From Alectoria sarmentosa (lineage: Eukaryota > Ascomycota > Lecanoromycetes > Lecanorales > Parmeliaceae), in NCBI GenBank assembly GCA_009733775.1, contig WOGZ01000058.1, positions 62,001 to 126,000 on the forward strand: a stretch of DNA of 64,000 nucleotides, read 5' to 3'. The position numbers and the translations under genes were made by a program. Positions 55,648-64,000 of the stretch are shown here, one piece after another. Within the stretch, counting starts at the first letter, position 1, and each line of letters starts with the position of its first letter. Under the pieces are notes generated by a model that was not told where the DNA came from, searched no databases, and saw only the letters and a program-made list of their open reading frames with translations.

Positions 55648-58044
55648 TTATGACCTCAGGTAAGCCATCAAGATCTCCTCGTAATTCTTCACAGCCATTT
55701 CCACAGAAGCGAAATCGATTGTTTGACCGGGAGCATTGTTGGCGGTAGATATGGGCGTGTTTGGTAGGACTGCCGGTTGTTGGGCATTGTTGGCGGCAGA
55801 TGTGGACGCATTGGGTAGGACTGCTGGTTGACAAGGGTTATTGGTCGCCATGGAGTGCGGCGAAACACTGGAGCTGTCCATGTTCCCTTCACCGTTTGCT
55901 TTCTTGGTTGGGAACATTCGCTCCAGATACTCCAAGTCCTCGGAGTTCAGGGATGTTGGTTCATCAGTGGCCCCTTCAATGGTTGGTTTCACGGTCCCAT
56001 CGGCCTTTGAGTCTTGGTCTTTCCACACTTCGGCCTCATTCACACCCTGGTCGTAGGCCACTCCCGATGCCGCGGAATTATAGGTTTTTGGACTCATTAC
56101 GTCCCGTACCGCGACGATTGGGTGGATTGGTTGATCCTGCTCATTTGCAGTTTCCTCGGAGTCTGATGCTCTAACGTCAGCCGTAGATATTCCCCCTTTA
56201 TTCTCAGACACTGTTGGGCCGAGAGAAGACCCACCGTGTTGGCGACCAGTAGGGGTTCGCTGCCCCTCTTCTTTGGTCTTCTGGACGAACTTGAACACCG
56301 TCGAATTGCCGACTTCGAGGCATTTCTTCGCTGAAAACCTCTTGTGCGCGTCTACCCTGAGCATACAAGTCATAAGGAAGGACCACAGCTCGGTCACCCT
56401 GGAGCTTTCCGAAGGCCGCAAAAACTTCCGATCATGTTGCTCGCGGGCAATGTAGTTGTGAGCTGCAAGTCTCTCGATTTTATTACACCAAGCTGCGCCA
56501 TGCGGGATACCATCCTTGGGTTTGGGTAGGTGTCCCTTAAGAAGCATCTGCATGACGACAACACCCAAGGACCATATGTCCACGGTCGGATTGTAGAGAC
56601 CATCTGTAAGATTGAGAGATTAGTATGCATTCTCAAGGTCAACAGCCTGACACATAGGATGATTCAGGAGTCTGAAATGGGGGTTGGCGTCTCCATAGCT
56701 GCGTTGCGACCCATCCAGCGGTGCCGATTGAGAGGCGTCTGCTGGGGAATGGACTCACTTGAGAATACTTCGGGGGCTGTGTATGTCCAAGTACCAGATT
56801 TGCCGCCAACCTTGCTGCCTTCCTTTGCAAAACCAAAGTCCCCAATCTTGACGAAGGGCGTGCGATAACGATGTTCCACCAATATGTTCTGGGGCTTGAT
56901 ATCCCGATGGATAACGGTGGGTTCGGCATGTAAGTATGCGAGCGCGTGTAGACACTGGTACAAGATCATAGCAATCTCCGTGGCGTTCCAATCAACCTGG
57001 TCCTTGACGCGCCAAGGACGGGCTAGATTTCCGCCACGAGCATACTCCATTACAAGCAGGGGCCCACCTTCAAGGGTGAAGTCGACATACTTCACGATGT
57101 TCGCCTGTCAGAAAAAATTAATATTTCTTTAATGCTTGTGACTTTATCTGCTTGGCAATATGGAGATGGGTTCTAACAAGGGTATAGGACAAGATAATCT
57201 TACTTACATGGCTTTGTTGGGCCAAAATGTGACCCTCATTATGATCAACCTGATCACAGTGAAACTCCTTTCCTGCATACTTCTTGCCCGTGGCTACGTC
57301 ACGGACAAGGTAGACCTTCCCAAAGGAGCCTCTGCCGAGATCCTCCTCCACACACCGATAATAAAACGGCTTTGTATTTGGTGTTGGTATCTGGCTCGGG
57401 TCTGTAGTCAATGACTGACTCTCAACACCAAGAACCGGTATAGACGCTACTGCGCTCTCAACATTTGCGATGTATTCGTAACACCCCTCTCTGTATTCTT
57501 CTGCAAAGTCGCCATGAAGCGGCATGATGACGCCGAATACAAGTTCCTCGGCGACTTTGATGACGATGCCCTTTTCGCATTCTGGAAAGAGTATCCACGT
57601 GGATGTTGTTCGAACTCCGGGTTCCTGATCGCCATACTGAACGCTTATATTGGACTTGGGAGTCAAATATTTCAAGATTACTTGGCCTTTTTTGTTGATC
57701 GTGATTGAGAAAGCCTGGCCACTAATGTTGTAGGCATCCGAACGTTCACCGCAGTAGACGTCGCACGATGACTTGGACCTCCCAAACGTGAAACCTTGGG
57801 TAATGTCTTTCGGTATGTCGTTGAGGGTCAGTCTGATCTCGGACTCCTCATCAGATACCTTGTTCTGGGTAGCGATGTCAGCTTCATATGGCGTAGTCGC
57901 ACGGCTCGAACCCTCGCGGCGTTGGAAGCCTTGGAACGAAGCAGGCACATAGAAGGGTGCATTGTGGGGATCTTTCCATGCATTGCGCGTCCTCTCGTTC
58001 AATGGTACTAGCCTCACAATGAGACTGGGATCACAGTCCGCCAT
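55648..58044 (-). CDS. FHA-domain Ser/Thr kinase, Chk2/Rad53-like
   Basis: Exons 58044-57208, 57104-56759 and 56603-55648 give 712 aa. The N-terminal region includes an FHA-like domain (about residues 85-150: GFTFGRSKSSCDVYCG, NISGQAFSITINKKG). The kinase domain has the glycine loop LGRGSFGKVYLV, catalytic K259 (YAGKEF), HRDIKPQN (D347), DFG (D368) and TYTAPEVFS, so it should be active. Splicing restores VFSNGLYNPTVDIWSLG in the activation/APE region. The arrangement FHA then kinase resembles Chk2/Cds1/Rad53 checkpoint kinases, but fungi also carry diverged FHA-kinases, so a DNA-damage role is only inferred. The tail holds two 17-residue tandem repeats built around PAVLPN and ANNA, mirrored at DNA level by a 51-bp period (about 55733-55835). 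Confidence 0.83.
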
Positions 58045-59061
58045 CTTGGAGAGTTCAGTGGGCAGAGTACCGCTGCGTGTGTGCGTTTGAAGAATGCTGT
58101 AGTTGGATGCTTGAAACTACTGAGGTAGTAGTCCACTAGGAGAAGGGGTTTGGTCGACTTTAGACCTTGGAGATGTGTAGGATGGAGGGTGGAAGTTGGG
58201 GGGTAAAAGAAGAAGTGGGTGGTACTTAAGGTAGGCTAGAATGCAACAACACATTTGGACGCTAATCATGCAGCTTCGGCTTGGGAACACTTATTCGACT
58301 GGAGACGTGAAGGATACGTATCATAACACCGGTCTAAGAAAGTGTTGATGATAAAGAAGGGGATTTCAACGAGAGAAAACCACAAAGGAGCAGCAAACTC
58401 GACAAAAATATTTTTATATAGACGGAATAAGTGAGTCTTGAGTACACGAATAAACGAGACTATACGTACGTATAAAAACATCAGTCACCAAGAGATATCC
58501 TCTACTGCTCTTTCTTCCATTCTCTCCCCCTGCCTCACATTTATCCCCTCACGGGTGGCTCGGCAAGCCTCAGGGCATTCTCTTAGGTGCTTCCAGCAGC
58601 GGCCACTAGTCCCAATATAGTATAGTGTAACTTGGCAGCAGATTCAATGATTGGATGATTGGATCCGAAGCCCGCGCGGCGGGTCGGCAAGACAAAGAGG
58701 GAAGATCACTTCTAGGACGTAGGAAATCTAAAGTACTCTAATTTGTCCTTTGAAGTGTTATTAATTATTAGTAAGCAGTCTTTGTTCCGACTTCCGACCC
58801 GTGAGCCCATCAGCAAGCAGAGTACATCGAACAATCGAAAACCATACAATCCCACCCTCAGACCTTTCAGTATCCACTGTTACAATAACCTTCGATCAAA
58901 CTTGTCCTGCTTCCCTTCATTCTTCACTTCCCGGAGAAATCTCGGCTTGACCTTGTCGTCCTTAGCGTAATAAATATTCCCTGTGTCACCACTCTTTTGT
59001 CTTCTTGAGCTTTCATTTTCTTAAGCGACAACGCACGAGCAGCTGCTCAACATATTGCATC
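58045..59061. other. divergent intergenic region
   Basis: About 1 kb between divergent genes, holding both promoters. An AT-rich patch (58398-58420) is present. No gene or repeat is recognised. Confidence 0.4.
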
Positions 59062-61261
59062 ATGTCGTTTCTTCCCGTTGCCAAGGATTTCAAAGACTCT
59101 CGGAGCATGTCGAATCCTGATGAGCTAGCGATGAAGTTGACGTGAGTTTCCTAAGCCCTATTGTAGGATTGACTGACGCACGATGATCCATAGAAATGCG
59201 GAGCCATACAGAGAAGTAACGCCATTTAGTCAAGACCTGACCGACTGCTTCAAAGATGCTGCCTATGAATACCATGACACGTTAGTCGAAATGGGTGGGA
59301 GGCCAACGCGGTCGGTTTTGGAGAAGCCAACGGGAAAGGCTGTTTACAAAAAAGAAGAAGGCATTATCGACATCCTCGATGAGCACGGGAAACTGACATG
59401 TACTCTGGAGTATGACATGAGCCCGTTGCATCATCACTGGACTGAAGAATCCTCTCGATTTCGAGAAGAATTGGATCGGTGGAAAGAATTCCAGGATTAT
59501 CAACGAGGGAATCCGCACCTCTCTCCGTTGAACACGGCCTTCGACCTGGAGGATGTAGATCAGTCTCTGAAGGCGATATTGTTTCGGTTGAATGAATGGC
59601 GGGAATTTGAAGTCTACCATCAATGCAAGGTCGACACGGCATTGATGTCGACCTGGGCAAACAGACAAGCTCTAACCAAACTTTATCAGGAGGAGGCGGC
59701 GTCTGACAGGGCTGGATCAAATCCAGAGATCCAATCAATGGTTGACACATGGCTGGACAGATTATTCCCAAGGCAAATGGCCTTGGAGGCTTCTCAAAAG
59801 CAGTTGGCATGTATCGAAAGTCAAGCTTTCGAGATATTATCAGAAGCTAGTATCTCATTGGAGGGCGCGCCTCTTCTTTGCCAGCAGTTAGAGAAGAAAA
59901 TGGAAGAACAGGCCAACGCTGTCTACCAGGACTTAGAACTTCTGGAAGCTAGGCCTGGTCGCCCTGTACAAAGCTCTTCCCCTACCGCAACCTACATTCA
60001 GCGCATACTCCATTGGAAATCAGAAACTTCTCGGCTTCTAGAGGAACGTCGGGAATGGAAGATATTCCTGAAATGGCGGAGAAATCAGGCCAACGCAAAT
60101 ACCTCAGTGAGCACGGAAGAACAACAGCCCATATCACATAACGTGGATCCAGCGCTCTGGTTTGACTATGTAGCATTCCAACAAAGTCAGCTGAGTAAGG
60201 CTAGGAGCTGGGTTGATTGCTGGCGAAGACTAAAGATGTCAACCAAGAAACGAATAAGAAACCTTACAGGGGCAGGCATACCTACACTTGGAGGTTCTAG
60301 TAAATCCATCCAGACATACGTGGAGCGTTTCCAACAAGACGTCCGCACCGCCGAGGCTCAACTTCGATCAGCACAGCAATATTTTGCTGAGCTTTCATCG
60401 CAACAAATCCCTTCGGCCGCCCATGAGGGTAATCAACAAAGTACCGATTGCCAACAACTGACGCCTAGTGCGCACGGATCAGACGCATCTGGGAGTCGCT
60501 TCAACGAACGGGAACACTTGAACTTGAGAGTCACTCCCACAAAAGCCCATCGGCCTTCATTCCCCTATAAAGTTCCAGGTTCAGTCCATCCATCAAGTAT
60601 CCCTGGTCGAGTAAGGAAAATGCGAGAAAAGATGCGCATCACCGAAAGAGGTCAACTGATTTCTGTGTCACATACTATTGTTTCAGATCAAGTCATACTT
60701 GATGATGACATTCAAATGCCAGACGCCCCAAATTATTCGTACCCACACGAGGCAATCGAAGAAGTTGAAGGTGCAGAACCCATAGACACTCTCATGAGTA
60801 GAATCGAAGACACTATGATGGTTGATGCCAGAAACCCTGTCAAAAATAGCCCACCGCCTATATCGAGGGTCGACTCCAAAGGTTGCGGTGCTAGGGCAGT
60901 AAAGGAATCGGCCTTACCTATCCACCAAATTCCAACTTCGAGAAAGACCCGATCTGCTACAAAACTCGATCAAGCCATTTCCAGCAGGATCCTCAAGAAG
61001 GCACACAAGAAGACAGACAAGAAGCCGGCCAAAAAGACCAAGTCATTTACAGAGCAACAAACCATAGCTTTACTAAACACTGCATCAACCAGCGATTCGC
61101 CTACGGAATCTCCGTTACTCAGGAGAAGTGAGAGGCTCAAAAAAAAAGCTGCAGCCCCAGCCGTTATATCACCACCACAACTCAGCGCCGCTCAACCCGC
61201 CCAATCATCAAGGCAAAAGAAGCGCAAGATAGCATCTAATTCCATCGAATCGTCCCTGTAG
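59062..61261 (+). CDS. 715-aa protein of unknown function with repeated W-x2-F motifs; member of a paralogous pair
   Basis: I do not recognise this family. Exons 59062-59141 and 59194-61261 give 715 aa; the 52-nt intron has GTGAGT and CATAG ends. The first about 360 residues are helical and charged. They contain four related motifs: RWKEFQDYQR (122-131), EWREFEVYHQ (161-170), EWKIFLKWRR (314-323) and LWFDYVAFQQ (348-357), which suggests internal helical repeats. The middle is Ser/Pro-rich. The C-terminus is strongly basic (KKAHKKTDKKPAKKTK, LRRSERLKKKAAAP), consistent with nuclear or DNA-binding localisation. A close relative of the last about 45 codons lies on the opposite strand at 63844-64000, so this belongs to a local family. 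Function is unknown. Confidence 0.75.
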
Positions 61262-61282
61262 TCAAGGCAAAAGAAGCGCAAG
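61208..61282 (+). repeat. 21-bp direct repeat straddling the stop codon
   Basis: A 21-bp sequence starting TCAAGGCAAAAGAAGCG occurs at 61208-61228, inside the last codons of the 715-aa protein, and again at 61262-61282, immediately after its stop codon. The offset is 54 bp, an in-frame distance. Confidence 0.85.
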
Positions 61283-63843
61283 GCATGAGCACACGATCCC
61301 GCTCGCCCGGGTTGATAAGATCTGTGCCTTTGGGCCTAGTCAACAGGGTTCCACACACCTTGTCCACGCCACCTGAGGCATTCTTCTCTCACTACAACTC
61401 AAAGTAGCGTAAGAAAATGTCATTGATTCTTTGCTTGCATCATTGATACGTGCGTTTTCGATTGCGATCCACATTGAGAAAGTTTTGCTGGACTATCAGG
61501 GCTTCAGAATAAAACACATTCATCTCCGTCACAATCCCACTGGACCTCCTGCACCGCCACCAGGTGGCCGTGTGTACTTATCCCGTCCTCTAAGCTCCCC
61601 AGGATGAGTTCCTCAGGTAGGATTAGGAAGCTAAAATCCGGACTACATAAAGTTGGTGACCCGTGGAGATGGGTCGTCCGTTGGCCCTACAACGAGACCT
61701 GACTCCCATCTGCTACAATTCATCCGGCGCATCTACAGATATGTGTCGCTTGAAGTCCTCACGCCTTCAATTGATTCGCCACATCTACAGATACGCGTCG
61801 CGTGAGGACCTCATGACTTTAACTCGTTCGCCATTCCTACAGATACACTTCTTTCGAGGGCCTACCACTTTTCACTCTACTCTAGTACAATCTACTCGCC
61901 ATACCCCCAGAGGTAGCCTGGTCGCGTTACTTTTGACGCCAACATACAGCAACCCAGTCGCCATAGCAACAGATATTGCCCGTTCAACCAATCCACCAAT
62001 CTCCGACCCAATAAAATTGCTCGCCATACCAAAAATTTGTTTTCGCGAGACCCCAGGAGGCAATTTTTTGGTTGCTCAACCACTGCTGGATTTCGGGGTA
62101 TACTTTCGCCGCCGGAGACTGCCATTTCCTCAGCAACTGCGGCACTATTGCAATTTCTTCTCATACACACGAAATTCTCATGCAAGGTTTCAAGATGTGT
62201 TTATCTGCGACTCCACCATCGGAGTTGAGCAGTCTTTAGTTGGCCGGCGGACACACAACTCTCCGAAAACCTCACACATCTCCGCAGAGTTCCAACATGC
62301 AATCTTCGGTTGTTTTGCCGTAGCCAGACTCCGACCAAATGAGTCTCAATTTATCGGCGGGTGAGAATACCCTCACTCTTCGATGGCCTCACGATGCTGC
62401 GACCTATTCTCCAGGCTCTCATATACCCTCCCGCAACGTCCTTACATACGCTCACCGGTTGCCCCACCATTGATGGGTCCCGGATGGACTGCTTAATTGA
62501 TTGACTATGTACTCCGATCGCCCCACCTCTGCTAGACTCCGGATCGAGTAGTACTTGCCTGGTTGGCGTTCAAGGGGATAGGACGCAGAAGTGTACATTG
62601 CACGTGGCCGGTCAGTCTCAGTCTGGTCGTCTGAGAGTACACTACAGAGTTGTGCGTCGGTCAGAGACGATGGTCTCAATGTCCGTCGAGTTGAGAGGTA
62701 CATACGATACAGCAGTGTGGAGTGGAGATTGCTGATGGCGGACGGCGGAGCGCGCCGAGTCGAGAGGGGCATACGCCGCAGAAGTGTGTGCCAATTGGGA
62801 TCCGTGACCGCGTGCAACGAGTTGAGAGAGGCATTTCCAGAAGCATATGTTGGAGCGGTGGTTCTGGCAACGTGCGTCCAGTCCAAAAAGGAATACGCTC
62901 CAGGAATGCGCGCCAAAGTGGAGGTAATGACAGGCTGCGTCGAGCCGAGAGAGGAGGCAGACTAGAGAAAAGTGCGTCGTCGGGGAGATGACGGCAATAT
63001 ACGTGGTGGGGAGACAGGTGGCGAGGGGAACATTCTAGATTTTTCCTATGGATTTCAAGGGAAGGAATTTGCCTAGCGTTTTCATTAGTATGCTCTCCCA
63101 GCGGAGGATTTCACGACTTCACGACTTAATGCGAGACGTCAATTGTATACCCCATTGGCAATAAGGAATAGAAGGCCTACAGGCTTGCTCAAGCAATAGC
63201 GCCCCGGGCGAAAAGTGTCAAAGATGCGTTTTTGAAGTCCTACAGTTTCGGGCACGCTGCCAGAAAAAATGGTGGCAGCTCAAACGATGATGTCTTGAAC
63301 ATTTGTCGTTTTCTGTAAAGGGGACTGTATTCATGCAATTAGTCATCTCCTTTTCAAGAATATCCTTTAGTGGAAGGAGTCAGATCTTTCGGATCAACAC
63401 TCATACAATTTATACAGAAATCAGAAAAAAAAGGGGGTCATAAAAGTACTTTGGTCCTACTGTGGATTTCTGAAAATTTTGAGATTCCCTCTATGCATGA
63501 CTTTTGCTACGCTCTCTTATTTTCCCAAGCAAATCGCCGTAAAATTCATTGGGCTCTCCGCGATGAAAGCCCGTACTTTTTGTAAAATTGCTGAGCATGA
63601 TGTTAAAGTATCAAAGACCCTTGAAATCCCTTGCCTCCATATCCGGAAACTTTGTAGAACGTTCTCCCCCACCTGTGACTTCCCCCTCCCCGACATCGTC
63701 TTGCTGCTCTTGCCTCCTCCTTGGCGCATCCTTCTTCAGTCTGTCCCCATTCCGATTCGAGCACTCTGTCATGGTGTGATGGCCTTGGACTGCGTCTTGG
63801 GATTCCTTCGTTTTGATTTTCGAGGTGATTCGAGGGCATTTGG
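61262..63843. other. inter-paralogue region, mostly decayed repeat DNA
   Basis: About 2.6 kb between the stop codons of two convergent paralogues. The centre is the minisatellite listed separately. The outer parts (61283-61720 and 62966-63843) show no gene. Long frames at 61663-62364 and 62591-62965 are by-products of the repeat array. Confidence 0.55.
61720..62965. repeat. degenerate minisatellite, 52- to about 62-bp units
   Basis: In the left part a CATCTACAGATA-like core recurs at about 61730, 61782 and 61834, a 52-bp spacing, then degrades. In the right part about seven units start near 62565, 62625, 62684, 62753, 62815, 62875 and 62938 (spacing 59-69 bp). Each resembles CGTCGAGTTGAGAG followed by a CATACGCCGCAGAAG-like block. 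Units between these zones are weaker. Substitution is heavy, so the array is old. There is no uniform spacer, which excludes a CRISPR. Confidence 0.7.
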
Positions 63844-64000
63844 CTATAATTCCGGCTTCTTCTGCCTTGGTAATCGAGGAACTTCGACTGCATTAAGTTG
63901 CGGTGGTGATATAACGGCTGAGGCTGCAGCTTTCTTCTTGAGCCGTTCACTTCTTCGAAGTGGGGTAGTACTAGGTGAGATAAGATCAGTTGGAGGGAGG
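63844..64000 (-). CDS. 3' end of a paralogue of the 715-aa protein (runs off the window)
   Basis: Reading from the right edge on the minus strand gives 51 codons ending in TAG at 63846-63844. The peptide includes TTPLRRSERLKKKAAASAV and ISPPQLNAV, closely matching the C-terminus of the 59062-61261 product (LRRSERLKKKAAAPAV, ISPPQLSAA). At DNA level GCTGCAGCC-CAGCCGTTATA and neighbouring bases match with few differences. After PRQKKPEL it stops, about ten residues shorter than the other copy. The rest of the gene lies outside the window. Whether it is intact is unknown. Confidence 0.85.
   Translation of the reverse strand, partial: LPPTDLISPSTTPLRRSERLKKKAAASAVISPPQLNAVEVPRLPRQKKPEL

Noticed and set aside
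61663..62364. 233-codon plus-strand ORF
   Set aside because: It coincides with the degenerate minisatellite and has no consistent repeat at protein level.
61720..62965. CRISPR array
   Set aside because: Units are tandem and diverged throughout, without constant repeats and unique spacers; the DNA is eukaryotic.

Overview
The window is nuclear DNA of a filamentous ascomycete. Genes are intron-poor, with short GT-AG introns (mostly 48-134 nt, often with a CTAAT-like branch sequence). The recognisable set is fungal: a NACHT-ankyrin NLR, a Ste3 pheromone receptor, a LaeA-like methyltransferase, an AsaB/CmcJ-type oxidoreductase, Erf4 and Sec12. Dothideomycetes is my best guess from overall protein character, but it is an inference. 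No rRNA, tRNA, CRISPR array or autonomous transposon was found.

Layout, left to right. 0-5 kb: an NLR-like gene (possibly cut by the left edge) and an F-box-like protein with an acidic tail. 5.9-9 kb: a NIMA/NEK-like kinase, then a 644-bp AT-rich element with perfect 32-bp terminal inverted repeats and TA flanks. 10-13 kb: an L-type/methionine-type amino-acid permease converging on an AsaB-like oxidoreductase. 15-24.8 kb: a SANT/Myb-like protein, SEC12, a LaeA-like methyltransferase, glycyl-tRNA synthetase with two plausible starts, and a Q-rich small protein. 25.7-35 kb: a 120-aa unknown protein, ERF4 and a long TM7S3/TM198-like (DUF4203) membrane protein. 35-39 kb: two unrecognised membrane proteins. 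41-48 kb: STE3, the mitochondrial single-strand DNA-binding protein RIM1 (an N gap lies in its first intron), RPF1 and glutathione synthetase. 48.5-58 kb: a 1902-aa ATRX/ARIP4-like SNF2 protein with an N-terminal SAM-like domain, and an FHA-containing Chk2/Rad53-like kinase. 59-64 kb: a 715-aa protein of unknown function, a decayed minisatellite, and the 3' end of a paralogue of that unknown protein on the opposite strand.

Most genes are unrelated housekeeping genes (secretory GEF, protein palmitoylation, translation, ribosome assembly, glutathione, mtDNA maintenance). I see no convincing multi-gene system. The most unusual parts are the inverted paralogue pair around the minisatellite at the right end and the compositionally foreign TIR element at 8.3-9.0 kb. 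Exon boundaries were worked out by hand from splice consensus and continuity of protein motifs; none is backed by transcripts.
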